A DNA stretch of 64,000 nt from Anarhynchus alexandrinus (Eukaryota; Chordata; Aves; Charadriiformes; Charadriidae). Where the stretch lies: contig VUYV01000003.1 of assembly GCA_008711295.1 (NCBI GenBank), positions 6,997,480 to 7,061,479 on the forward strand. The letters run 5' to 3'. The notes below the pieces were generated by a model, which was not told where the DNA came from, made no database searches, and was given only the letters and a program-made list of their open reading frames with translations. Made by a program: the position numbers and the translations under genes. Shown in pieces: positions 10,502 to 22,310 of this stretch (positions are counted from its first letter, which is position 1; each line of letters begins with the position of its first letter).

Positions 10502-13003
10502 CAGGACACACCAAACTAAAAATTCTATCATTCTGTCAAAAAGTCGATTGCAATTATGCTATGTAAGGGAAAATATTTACACACATGAAATATCCAAAAT
10601 TACATTAGCTATGCCATTATTAAGTGCAACAGTTTATGAGAGGTTTCACATTGTGCATGCAAGCATGGAAAGAAGGGAAGGGGACTGGGTTATGCTTTTA
10701 GGGTTTGGCAAACTGAAGATGTGGACAAGTGATAGGTGTTTTCTTAGCTTATTCACTGCTGACCTGAGGATTAAATGGAGACATGATAAGTAAAAATATC
10801 AGGCCTCCAAAGAGAGACAAAATGGCTAGAAATCTGAAATCATGGCTCAGCAAAGAACAGAGAATTTCCATCAAAAGAAGATCCGCTGGCCACAGACCAG
10901 CCTGGGGTGATCTGCAGCTTTACACCACAGTGAATTCTGCCTGATTCCATAACTTCCTTTAGTTCCTTAATCTTGGATCTGACTGAACTTCATGGAGACC
11001 AAAATACCTTGTAAGAAGCTTCTGGAAAACAAATCTTTTTCTTGCGCTGTCTGACAAAACACAGAAAGTCCTCTTTTCCTCTACTCCTTCAATAGGAATT
11101 TCAAGTGCACTCCCAATATTTAAAAATAAATTCAGAGATGGGTCATGAAAAAGAGATTTTTATTTTACCTTTTGTCTTTTTTTTTAAATAAAGATGAATA
11201 TTTTATATTTTCACAAAATCACCTTTCAGCCTCAAAAGTTTTTAATACGCTTGGATAATTGAATCTGCTTTGGATTATAAACAAAAAGGCTTACCTGAAC
11301 CATATACATTCTTCAGTTATTTCATTTATTCCTTTCCTCCAGTTTCAAGGGCCTCTTGAAGATAGTTTAACCTCATCGGCACAGTTAACAACACTATTTA
11401 TGGATGACATCAACTCCAGTAATGTAGGTTGAATATTTGACACATACAGATAAGAAGTACAGTTGGTAACTTCAGAGGAAAGAAAGAATGTTGAGGGTCA
11501 GAACTGGAGAACTGTGTTAAGACCAAGCTGCAAAAGGGGAGCAACCAAGCTTCTGAGTGGGAACTTGTTATAGAAGAATTGAATTCCAAATTGTTGAATT
11601 AATTGTTGATGACCCCTCCAAACATTTTCTATCAGCTTTTGCAAGGTTATTCTAAGCTATACAGATGCATTTATATAAACACAAATATAAGCACACATAT
11701 ACAGTTTTTAGGAAATATGAGAAATTCTTATTGCATTTCATTTACATAACAAATAAAAAGTTAGTTCCATAGTGAATCTGTGGGACCCTGGAGGATCTTT
11801 GAATTGTCACAGTTTAACTTCTATCTTTGACATCACAAAATTAACTCCCTAGAGCTTTCAGAAATCAAAGGTCTCAAATAACTAGAAATAATTTTAGGGG
11901 CCATTGCACTTGTGATACTGAATGGTCTATAAAACAAGAAAGCTTCTCTTCAGTTGTTTTTCTTTACAGCTGTTAAGGGTTGTTTTTTGTTGTTTGTGGG
12001 TTGTTGTTTTTCTCATCACAGTCAAATAAATACCGCATGAAGGCGAGCTGCATATGTATTTTTATGTATTCTTTGATATTTCAAAATATTTTTTTCTGGT
12101 TTTTAGCATCTTCATTCTGATCTTTCTCTTAGGTGATAAATCTAAGGAGCTTTGTTGCTAAGCCGCATTTTTTTAATAGGACAAAATTCAAGAGTATATG
12201 CTAATACAACTTTCTGAGTTTTTTCATATCCTGTTAAAAGACATTGTGTCCTCTACTGTTTTACAGGCACTAGACAAATGCTGGCACAGTTGTAGAGCTA
12301 AGAAATAAAACAGCCAAAGAGTTGTAGGCCACTGATTTTTATAGGATTCAAAAGGCAATTAAAACCCATAATTAAAATCCATGATGAGGGTCAGTCATAT
12401 TGTGCTCTTTCTCTCTCAGGTAATTATTTATCGGTCAGCTGTGGCAAATTTTGCCAACATCATCTTCACTCTCATTTATGACACATACTTCCCAATCAAA
12501 CCAATTTTATGGTCTGAAATAGACAGGTCCTTCCTTATAATTATTATGAGGAAAAGTTCTATAGGAAAACTTAGTGAAGTGCATTTAGATGCTGTTGATT
12601 TTGAACCAGAGCTGACCATTTCGCACACCAAAAATACCCCAAAACAACAAACCACCAAAAAAACCCCAACAAAACCCACACTCAAATATTATGCTTTTTT
12701 CTAACTGCTTAGTGTGTAATCTCAGTTTTATGATCTGACAGTTCAACTAGGATTTATTCTTTTGGTCAAATGTATCACTATATTTATCTGAGCATCACAC
12801 AATCAGTAAAGAATTGTAGCTTTCTAGTGCTTGTGCAAAAAACAAGTGTCCTAAGGACGTATCTGTCGTATTCTGATACTACATTTGCAATGCTGAAGTA
12901 AAGTATAGATTAAAATAATATGCCCAAAATTGCAGAGAAAATTAATGAATAATTAACGTTTATGAGGTCCAGACCACTACTCTTTTATCAACTTATCTTT
13001 TAC
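10502..13003. other. Unique AT-rich DNA, no gene recognised
   Basis: Low-complexity patches occur: T/G-rich at 11970-12015 and A/C-rich at 12633-12690. The 107-codon plus-strand frame at 12381-12704 ends by translating the A/C-rich patch and shows no domain, so it is treated as chance. Confidence 0.5.
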
Positions 13004-13200
13004 CTATTCTTTGTCCAGTCCACTGACAAAAGGTCCACAAAGGCATCCTCACAAACATCTGTGCAGTCTTCTGCTACTATCAGTTTTTGTTCTAATGCAT
13101 ATGCAAGTGAATTATCTTGATGATATACACTGAGACAAGCAGTCTCTGATATCACAGAGCCAGAGATGACATTGTCAAAATACAACAATTCTTCTGCTAT
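13004..13200 (-). other. Exon-like open segment, unidentified
   Basis: On the minus strand a frame is open from an in-frame stop near 13225 down to a stop at about 13000, about 74 codons. It contains residues such as ALEQKLIVAEDC and DAFVDLLSVDW, an acidic, cysteine-containing composition unlike the Lys/Phe/Leu-rich chance frames nearby. Its 3' side is flanked by AATAG|GTAAAA, a fair splice donor with the junction at 13004. The 5' side follows a T-rich tract ending ATCAAAAG or ATAG, a weak acceptor. It could be one internal exon of 193-197 bases or a pseudogene scrap. I do not recognise the protein, and frames of this length arise by chance here. Confidence 0.2.
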
Positions 13201-13229
13201 CTTTTGATAAAGAAGAAAATAAAACTACC

Positions 13230-14224
13230 AACGATTTTCCCCATGAGCCCATTGCAAACTTCTCACTTTGCAAACTACTGTCTTGTTTGTCCAGGATATC
13301 AGACTCCATTGACATTTAGAGCATGCTGAAAAATGTATTTACTCAGACTTATTCTGAAAAGGGCAGGGATGGTAGAATTGGCTCTCCAGTTGTTCACACT
13401 CTGGTTTTCAGAAAAGAGGTTACTGTTGTCCCCCTTTATGTAGTTGTATTTTCACTATATGTGTAAAGTGTCTCAACACCATGACTTGGTTGTACCCTGA
13501 ATCAAACCAATGATCAACATAATGAAATCTAGCTTTCATCAGATTGAGTCTCATACCAGGCTATTCTTCCTCTGCTTTTTCATCAGTGTTTTTATTCAAA
13601 CTACTCTTTTTCTTCATTTTGTGATACAGAGCTCAATGCAACCTGTTGGGAAAGGTCAAAGATGTCTACTGTTGGAAGCTCTCCTCCCAGCTCCTAGCCA
13701 AATGGCTGAAACAGCAGCTGCTGCTGCCACATTAATGGAAGTTGGTTCATGTGCAGAGAATAAATTTACCCAGGACAGACAGTATCCTATACCAAATGAG
13801 CCTTTATCTGAAGACTAACACCAAACATTGGCCCTAACACAGCCACCTCCACAGTACCTCCACCTAATCACAAAAGATTCAGCTTATAATATCAGATACT
13901 TATATTATAATTAAATTGCTTCTTCAAGAAACAGAAACCATCTCTTGTACAGTTGACTTTTCAAGGTGATTATTCAACCAAATGGGAGACAAGAGTATTG
14001 AAAAACAATTCAGCAGTGGGACAGGTTGACCATCTCCTCTGTCTGATGGGTCACAGAATAAATATCTCATGCTTTACTTAAACCTCATTGCTAAAGAAGA
14101 AAAATTATAAATTACATTGGCTTAGCCACTTTGTTAAATGCTGTTTTTTTTGTATTTGTAAAAGATACAAGATTTTCTCAGAGTTCCAACAGGAGGGTAA
14201 CTCAGCAAAAATACATAAATTCAT
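13230..14224. other. Unique DNA, no gene recognised
   Basis: A 102-codon plus-strand frame (13510-13818) begins with a hydrophobic Phe/Leu-rich stretch and contains a short GCAGCTGCTGCTGCC run, but it shows no recognisable domain. Nothing else stands out. Confidence 0.45.
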
Positions 14225-15459
14225 GATTACAGGATGGAGCAGTTCAAACGCCCCTAATGTTTCCTGGGAAGGCAACATTACAAGGTCCAAGCAGGTGTGG
14301 AAATTTTGGGAGGCATTTCATTGCAGATACTGAATGGGCATAATAAAGGAGGTGTCCTATGGATCTGCTGCTCATAAATAAGGAAGAACTGGCTGGGTTT
14401 GTGGAAGTCAAGAGCAGGTTTGACTGCAGTGACCACAAGATGGTGGAGTTTAAGATGTTCAAGGAAAAGAGAATGGCATGTAGTAGAACAAAGATCCTGA
14501 ACTTCAGGAGAAGACTTCACAGTGTTCAGGGAATGGGTAGGCAGGGTCCCCTGACTGACTGCCCTGGGGACACAAGAACCCAGGAGAGCAGGTCAATTTT
14601 CAGGAACAACCTTCTGAAAGCACGAGAATTATCCATCGCCTTGTGCAAGATAAAGGGCAGGTGTAGCTTGGGGCCACAGTAGCTGAATAGGAAATTCCTG
14701 ACTGAGCTCAAACACAAAAATATAAGGAACTGGAGGCTGGAAAAAGAATAAACTGCTGAAAAGGAATATACCAGTGCACCCAGCCATAGAGGGATTGAAT
14801 TAGGAGGGAGAAAGCAGTTGCATATCGATGCATTGGTAGCGTGTAGTTGACAGGTAAAGGCAAGTGAGTATTCATCTCTATTTTGCATTGGTAAGGCCAC
14901 AGCTGTAATACTATGCCTAGTTTTCAGTCCCCATGCTCTTCCCCACTCAAGAGACACTGACAAACTGGAGAGAGCGCAGCAAATGGGTACTAAAATGGTT
15001 TGTTGTCTAAAGCATGTGACATACAAGGAGAGACTGAAGGAACTGGTGTTTTTAAAACTAGTGAAGAGGATGCTAATAGTAGGATGAACATGAATTACTT
15101 TCTTCAACTATTTGAAGGGGGGGACACTGATATAAAGAAAATGAGGCCTGACTGTTCTCAGACATGTTTAGTGAAAGGACAAATAATAGGCAGTCACAAG
15201 TTGCAACAGGGGTAATTCTGCCTGGACATAAGAAAAAAGAAATTCACAGTGAAGGAGGTTAAGCACTAGAGCATATTTCCTGAGAGGTTGGTATCTCCAT
15301 TTTGAAGCATTTTCAAAACTCAACCAGACAAGGTCTTAAGCTACCCAATTCAACTTCTGAGTTTAGGCCTACTTTGAGCAGAGGGGTTGGACTAGATGAC
15401 CTCCTGAGGTCCCTTCTAACCTAAATTTTTCTATGATATATCTAATTTTTCTATGATTG
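14225..15459 (+). mobile_element. CR1 LINE copy, internally deleted, with 3' end
   Basis: A long but decayed CR1 copy. At 14240-14310 the translation APNVSWEGNITRSKQ matches the apurinic-type endonuclease segment 'P-vcWegNTa-hkqsrrFLE'. At 14359-14470, MDLLLINKEELAGF then CSDHKMVEF match the endonuclease end, including the SDH motif that holds the catalytic histidine. The endonuclease/reverse-transcriptase linker follows. Near 14830-14870 the sequence jumps to the carboxy-terminal part of ORF2: GKATAVILCLVFSPH, 'RDTDKLERAQ', 'TYKERLKELV' and 'MNYFLQLFEGG'. The 3' untranslated end follows ('GGACTAGATGACCTCCTGAGGTCCCTTCTAACC') and closes with two copies of ATTTTTCTATGAT. The reverse-transcriptase core is absent, and frameshifts and stops occur, so it is inactive. 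Confidence 0.92.
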
Positions 15460-15710
15460 TCCCAATGTAATTTCTCACTAAAGAATAATGGAGAAAATGT
15501 CAAGATTAGGTTTACAGCACACACGTTGCAAAGTCCTTTGAAATTTCCTGGGAAGTGCTGACTCCCTTCTAATTAAGGACTAAGTAAAACATGCTAGAAA
15601 AGCAGAACAATGCAGGTAACTTACAACTGAACAAATGCACTACTAAATTTTGGGTAGAATCCTGGTATGGGACTGCAGATAAGCAGTTAATAGATCAAAT
15701 ACTATCTTAC
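15460..15710. other. Spacer between CR1 and LTR
   Basis: Unique AT-rich sequence of about 250 bases with no recognisable feature. Confidence 0.5.
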
Positions 15711-15984
15711 TGTCATGGTTTAACCCCAGCTAGCAACTAGGACCATGCAGCCGCTCGCTCACTCCCCCCTCAGTGGGATGGGGGAGAGAATCAGAAGAGT
15801 AAAAGTGAGAAAAATCTCGTGGGTTGAGATAAAGACAGTTTAATAAGTAAAGCAAAAGCCGTGCACACAAGCAAAGCAAAACAAGGAATTCATTCACTGC
15901 TTCCCATGGGCAGGCAGGTGCTCAGCCATCTCCAGGAAAGCAGGGCTCCATCACCCGTAATGGTTACTTGGGAAGACAAGTGCT
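15711..15984 (+). mobile_element. ERV LTR fragment, 5' part
   Basis: It starts with TGTCATGGTTTAACCCC, the 5' end of a very common bird endogenous-retrovirus LTR. The usual order of blocks follows: CAGCCGCTCGCTCACTCCCC, GTGGGATGGGGGAGAGAATC, CTCGTGGGTTGAGATAAAGA, CAGTTTAATAAG, TTCCCATGGGCAGGCAGGTG and CATCTCCAGGAAAGCAGGGC, ending in GGTTACTTGGGAAGACAA. The match stops at about 15984, so the 3' half of the LTR is missing. No primer-binding site, polypurine tract or retroviral coding region flanks it. The missing 3' end type of the same family occurs separately at 2455-2566. Family identity is from memory; no database name is assigned. Confidence 0.92.
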
Positions 15985-18892
15985 GTTCAAATGTTATCGC
16001 ACAAATGACAGAGAGAGTAAGAAAATAGGGAAGAGTGGGTGTCTTGTTTATGGGGAGCAGTAGCTTGTGAAAAGGTGTAAAATTTCCAAGATCTGATATT
16101 TTGTCATTTGCAGTGCAGTTTGTTCATTGATATGAAAGCATATTTCTGTTACTCTGGGTAGGTATTTACTCACTAATGCCATAATTGTGAAAACATTCTA
16201 AACTTTGCTCTAAGAGCTAAAGGTATTAATGCTGAAGATGCTGAAGCATCTAAGAAACCATATTTATCCTGAAATAATTATATTGTTATCTTTCTTTTAC
16301 ATTCCTCCCCCCTCCCCCCCCAACTTTCTGAACTTAATGATTCACTGCTGTATGTAGGGGAGCAAACTGCCTTCAGTAGCAGTCAGTATGTCCCATTTAA
16401 GAGAAATGGGCACTTAACCACCAGGCTGAGCTGGTAAATATGGAGTCACCACTGCAAGTGATCAGCTACAGACTTAAGCTAACAACACAGGACTGTCAGG
16501 CTTTCTCTGAACTTGTTGTGGCCTGCCTGGAAGGGCTTTTTTAAAAAAAAAAAAAAACCACACCAGCAATTATGCGATGGCTAGGAGCCTATTACCTACC
16601 TATTTTGTGCATAGCTTAGCAAAAGCTAAACCAATATCATGGTGTAATAGCTACTGTTACTAATTTCTATAGATAAAAATATACAGCAAGTAGCTATTTT
16701 GTGTAGAATTAACTATCGATGACCACAGAATAAAGGAGTAAAAGCACAGCATGTCAGCAGAGACCTTGAAACTATAGACACAGGATGATGTTGGAAAGCC
16801 CAAAACTACAAATAACTTGCTAGTGGTCAATAAATGGCTATCAAAGTGTGCATCCTTGGGAGCTGGGAAAAACAGCCTTGGTGGTAACAAAGACAGCAAA
16901 ACCAAGCATCTAATATATGTAACACTGGGATCTAATCTGGAACTACATACGAATGAAGAAAGAGTAAGGTGTACAACTTGCTAGTAAACTTATATAAATG
17001 AGGCCAAGCAAAACCTAGACTGAGGAAGAAGAAGAAACCATCAATACTGTGCTCCCCCAGTGAGAGGCTTTAGGAAACAGAAACCAACCCATCTTTCAAT
17101 TTTCCAGTTGTTGACATGTCAACACCTGAGAAGGTCACAAATTATGCACAGCAATTATCAGCACAATATCTCAGATACCTCATATATCATCCAGTATTTT
17201 TGTTAAAGAAAAAGGGAAATAATCATAACCAGACAATTACTTTTGAGGAAATGGATAGGTGAGTAGATAGATTGCTTTCTATGCCTCTTCTATGCTATAA
17301 CATCCCGTTATTGCAACATTTTAAAAAATGTTGCAAAACCACATATCTGATTATACTGTTATGACACATTTGGACCATTATTGCAGAACAGAGTATAGCA
17401 GAAAAGAATATTGTGAAATATTCTTTTTAAGTGCAGAAAATGTAACTTTCTGATATGACATGACGTGCTTTTGGCTTCCCTTTTCTGATCAGTACTGACC
17501 AACATTAGTCTCTCCACCAGGCTGGCTTTCAACTGAGCTACTCATATTTTCATCTTTCACATTATTATTTCTTATTGCTTGAATTTTTTCATGACTTTGA
17601 AATTCATCATTGATTGTAATTAGTCTTAGATGAGTTTTCTACTTCTTTCTTTTTTTTTTTTTTAAAAAATGTTTTCTGACATTAAAAATAGTTTTTTGAG
17701 TCTTATCTTTGGTAGAAAAATGCCAAGTGTTATTATCATCCCCCCCCAAAAAATAGTTCCTTGTGCCTCCTTCACTGTCTACACAGATTGTTTAGTTTGG
17801 ACACTGCTGCAATAATGTGGAAACAACTCAGAAATTAGGCAGAAATGACCTTACCAACCTTCCAAGTTGTTATTCATTCAGACCTTCTAATCTTGTCTCA
17901 TTAAAGACTAGTAGACACATCATGTGGGTAACAGTTAGAGATCTTTTCTCAACATGTTCAGAGTAATGTTCTTGCTTTCCCTGCTTACAGATTTAACTTG
18001 GAAATAAGATGGATGACAAAAATGTCACTTCAAGTAATATACTTCATGATGTGTCTCTTTAGCATCTGAATGGATATAAAGGTAAGTATTTAGAATTCCT
18101 TACACAGTCAGTGAAAATCAAAACTTCTGGTACCTTCTGAGAGACATACCTGAGAGAAAATAGATTTTCATCATGCTTTGAAGGATTTAGAAATAGAACC
18201 CTATCACTGTTGTTTTCAGAAATTTTTTCAAAGAAATAATATAATATTTTACTTATATATATATATAATTCTTTCATTTATCCCATCCTCTTTCTGAAAA
18301 AGAAGAAAAAACAAACAAACAAAACCAAACCAAAGATACTTCGCCTAAGTGAGTCCGTCAATGGATTTTTAACATTTCAGAACTGGGGTCTTGTTCTGAG
18401 ACAATGATAATGATAATGACAATGACAACAATAAACTATACTTATGATTTGACTAATGAGTATGAAGGAGTGTGATTTTTGATTAAAAGAAATGCAACAT
18501 GTAAACAGCAGAAATAGTGCACTTTTTCTAAAATATATATAATCTTGGGGAAGAGAAGAACAAGAAGAAGCATAAAAGCAAAAAACCCCCTCTTCACCAA
18601 CATGGTATTACTCAACTGTTCAAAATGATAGACATCAAGGGAAGGCTGGGGGTGGGAGAAGATGGAGAGGCAGATTGAACATCTGGAGCAACTCTTTGTC
18701 CACTTGGAGCCTCAAGAGGTTTTTTTCAGGTTTTTTTCCTCATCAGTTTCAAGAACGCTTCATTTAGGTACGCTTGACTGCTTTTTTAGAAAGGAATCAG
18801 AACCTTAGCTACTACCAAAGCTGCTGAACCCAACATGAATGGCAAATTAATTAAGTTGCAAAGGAGAAATAGTTTGCAATGTTAAGATATTT
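15985..18892. other. Unique AT-rich DNA with C- and T-rich tracts
   Basis: No gene recognised. It contains a C-rich tract (CCTCCCCCCTCCCCCCCC ending about 16321), a poly(A) run near 16543-16557, a poly(T) run at 17650-17663, a short (TA)n at 18253-18268, A/C-rich DNA at 18303-18332 and an imprecise (GATAAT)/(GACAAT) stretch at 18401-18434. Confidence 0.5.
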
Positions 18893-18950
18893 AGAATCAT
18901 AGAATCATTATGGCTGGAAAAGACCTTTAAGATCATCAAGTCCAACCATT
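18893..18950 (-). mobile_element. CR1 LINE 3' end, very short
   Basis: The plus strand reads AGAATCATAGAATCATTATGG, then CTGGAAAAGACCTTTAAGATCATCAAGTCCAACC. This is the reverse complement of the terminal ~60 bases of avian CR1, with the ATTCTATG-type tail at the left. It is truncated after the CCAACC block; only the untranslated end remains. Confidence 0.92.
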
Positions 18951-20973
18951 TACATGTATCCTGAAGTGTAAAAATCTGCCTCAGTTTTAGAACATGAAAT
19001 ATACCAGACCACCGCATCACAGCTGGGCAATGAACTAAACCCCACAAAGTTCTTATCTGTATTTTGTGTTGTTTGCATATTTAAACATATATGGGATTCA
19101 GTTTGTAAATATTGCAACCAGGGACAACCCCTACCATAAAAATAGTGGGGTCCACATTCACCAGAACTCTCTAATCCTCAGAAAAATCTGAATCTTACCT
19201 CCCTCATGCATTAAGCAAGGATAGAGCAAATGCTAGCACTAAGCCCAGCTCCACAACATAGCAGCACAAAGTATATACCACCAGCAGAAGTGTGCTGTAC
19301 CTGCTTGTGGATATTCCCCACCTGCTAGAAAGCGTTAGATGTGAAACTGATCACAGCACATACATAATTTTAAGTATGTCAAAAGTCTAGTTGTTTGGCA
19401 TACACTTAAAGATGGGCAGGTGCTTAGTCATCCTTGCAAAAACTAGATGTGATAGCATGGAGCTGAAAAAACAAAGGGACTCTTCACCTTTGATAAAACA
19501 CAGGGTCATTCCAGGGCCACTAAAAAGAGCTGAAATGATCTTTCTTTCTTCAAATTAATATTATTTCTGCAGAAGTGACCATGACTTGCACAATTTCCAT
19601 TTGTGCAAGACTGCAATAGCAGCTATGGAAATAGACCTCAGCAGTTTTGAGTTCTGGCTTCTACTCATTCCTCAAATTCATTATATACAAACAAGAACAG
19701 AAACAGATCTGGTTGCTCCAGCCTCCAGTCATTCTGAATTGCATGTCAGAGGTTTGTGTGACGTAATGTATTCTTCTGTTACATATTTTTTTCTGCTTTG
19801 TCTGTTTCCTACCAGGATGCTTCAGCTAATAAATGTGTTCTTTTTAAAATGGACTCTGTTGGTAAGCCAGAACTTTGAGGAAAACTGTCTTTTGCATGTC
19901 ACCTTTTAACACTTATATCATTTCCCACTGAGCTATCTTTTCCATTCCTCTTATCACCTTAGCAAATGCAAACGAAGTAATTATCTAGTTAAATTCTGAA
20001 CAGGCATTATTCATTTGAGAAATCGTTACTTTGTAGTGCTAGGGAAGCATTTTTTCCCCCACCTTTGGCACTTTACAATAAACTCATTCTGATCTAAATT
20101 GATTGCTCTGGGATTATCTTGGAGTCATTAAAATAATGCTGTATTGACATTCACTAATGTCTTTAATTAGCAATTTCAAATTCCAACATTTTGAATTAAA
20201 CATGCATAGGTATAACTTATTTTAGCTGTATATAATTTTTGTATGACTTTGAATCAAATCTTATTTCAAATGTTACATAATTGGTCTCAGAACTGTTTTT
20301 GCTGGAGTAAAAAGTGATGGCAGCAAAGAGGGGATGAGCACCCCATAGCTGATGAGATATGGAAACGAGCTCCGTGAAGAGCAGAAAATGCCAGTCTTCC
20401 AAGACTAATTTATCTACAAAAGTGTTGTGAATTACAACTCCAAATTATTCATTAATCTCTCCGTGTTACACCACAGATTTCAGGTTGATTTTTTTCTGCC
20501 AGTTTATATCTATATACACAGCAACTGAAAGTAGGAATATTCTTTCATCTGCAACCAGTAAGAAGATTGGATGGTTTACGTCGAGATCTTGTAAAACTTT
20601 ACATGAAGGTCTGCTTTGAACTACAGTTACTATTAAAATTGGTGTGTATGATTTCAGGTTATTAGAATGATCTAGGAAATATTTTTATGATTTGAACCTT
20701 CCTTTGTTAACCTAGCAGATAAGAACAATTCTAAGATCTTTTGTGATGGCTTTCTTGTATTCTTAAAATTGCAGAGAGATTTAACCCTATCAGACTCAGA
20801 TTTTTGCCTCTTTATCTAGTTCTGTAGCACTTTAATTTTTTAATCTTTGTGTGAGAATGTAAAGTATGCCACAAAAACATCATGTTATTCTGTGATTTCT
20901 TCACATCCTTGGTAGCACCCACGTTTCATGGGTTCTTCTGCTACCTCTTACCCTAGAAATGTTCTGATTTCTC
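18951..20973. other. Unique AT-rich DNA, no gene recognised
   Basis: No transposon or RNA gene recognised. The 107-codon frame at 19586-19909 has no domain. The part 20010-20215 is rich in TAAT/ATTA words without repeats, an appearance shared by many conserved noncoding elements, but that is only suggestive. Confidence 0.45.
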
Positions 20974-21106
20974 TCTGGATCTCAAAAGCCATCTGGACAT
21001 GGTCCAGGGCAACCAGCTCTAGGTGGCCCTGCTTGAGCAGGGGAGTTGGACCAGATTGGTCTCCAGAGGTCATTTCCAACCATTTCCTATCCACTCTGTG
21101 ATTTGT
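20974..21106 (+). mobile_element. CR1 LINE 3' end
   Basis: The segment contains CATCTGGACATGGTCCAGGGCAACC, then CTCTAGGTGGCCCTGCTTGAGCAGGGG, GTTGGACCAGATTGGTCTCCAGAGGTCATTTCCAACC and finally CACTCTGTGATTTGT. This is the CR1 3' untranslated region in its usual order, ending in a degenerate CTGTGATT tail. It is 5'-truncated to about 130 bases. The subfamily (GGTCTCCAGAGGTC) differs from those at 30.8 and 55.8 kb. Confidence 0.88.
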
Positions 21107-21849
21107 AAATTCACTAGTGTGTGAGGAAAGAGTTGAAGGTGACCTTGTTGCTGGTAGATGTAATTAATATAGTTTTAGCTACTGTTTAATTATTTTTGCT
21201 TGTTTGTTTGTTATGTGGATTTCTCAGATGTTGACAAATGAATAACTGACAAAATTACACCACCATACTTGATTAAGAGAGCTGTTTCATAAGGCTTTTC
21301 TTCAAGGAAGTGTTTTGGCCCTGTGACAATGAATAGTAATCTCCTGCTTTCTTAGGGCATCAGCAATGTAAATTCCGTCTAATAAATATGCATTTACTGA
21401 GTGAAGAATAGTTAACCAGATGTTCAATAGGTGCAAAAATGTATGTTTTTGTTTTTTGGAGTGTAGGCTGATGAGTGAAGGCTAAAGAGCACTAAGGGTG
21501 TAAAATGTTGTAGTCAGAGATTACTTAGTCCCAGTCGCCTCTGTGAAATGTAGTTGGGGTGTCTGTTGGCACTAACTCAAATGTGTTCAAAATGCTCTGA
21601 CTTAAAAACTTTGTTGGCAATTTTGAATCTTTCTTTATAACAATGCATTCAAGGAAATAATTTTTTTTTAAAATAGTGTGATTTGCACCATGTGATAAAT
21701 GAAAAATCAAGGACTTGTACACTTCAGATAAATCATAGTTAATACTGAAAATCATAGTCAAAAAAAGAAAGGTCGTTTCCTCTGACTATTGCCATTATTA
21801 AATGTAAAGAAGATTACTAAGTAAGATTCATTGAAGGAGAAAATACATA
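21107..21849. other. Unique AT-rich DNA, no feature recognised
   Basis: Only short homopolymers and a (TTGT)n patch near 21200 were seen. Confidence 0.45.
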
Positions 21850-22310
21850 TCTCCTCTCTCCCCATTTTAGAATGTAACTGCTTAATGGCTTCTGTAATTG
21901 CTAATGGTCTACTTTATGTATAAAATACCAAAAAGTGGCCGGTAAGTAGGCTTGTTTGAATAGTTAAAGATCCTGTACCATTAATTATTTGAATAAGCAG
22001 TAATTTTTAAAATTAATATTTTATTGTGGCTTTTATACTTTTTTGGTAACACCCACAGGAAACTGAATAGGTTAGTTTAGTGTTCTGGTAATCAACTGGT
22101 AATCCCTAATTTGGGTTGGAAATAATTTGTAAGTGCTACTGCACTTTCAATTAAAGTAGGGGTAAAAATGTGTATCTGCTAATTGTAAGCCTTTATATAA
22201 CCTGTATGCATGCATTTGTGTAGTTCAAGAGCTTCACTGAGGTTAATTTCAAAGACGTAATGCACATAAAGGGCGGGAGAGCATGATGTATTTTTCCCCT
22301 TACATTATAC
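21850..22310. other. Candidate conserved noncoding element (unproven)
   Basis: This stretch has high complexity, no repeats and no long open frame. It is dense in homeodomain-type core words: GTAATTGCTAATGG, ACCATTAATTATTTG, GTAATCAACTGGTAATCCCTAATT and GCTAATTGTAAG. Clusters like these are common in vertebrate developmental enhancers. The idea rests only on word density in AT-rich DNA, where TAAT is frequent anyway, so it is a weak inference. A cross-species alignment would decide. Confidence 0.18.

Noticed and set aside
14526..15107. Long minus-strand open frame of 193 codons
   Set aside because: It is wholly antisense to a recognisable CR1 element on the plus strand; the frame is open by chance and shows no domain.
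16305..16321. C-rich tract as a minus-strand G-quadruplex
   Set aside because: Only two long C runs plus a short one; not a clean four-run motif with defined loops.
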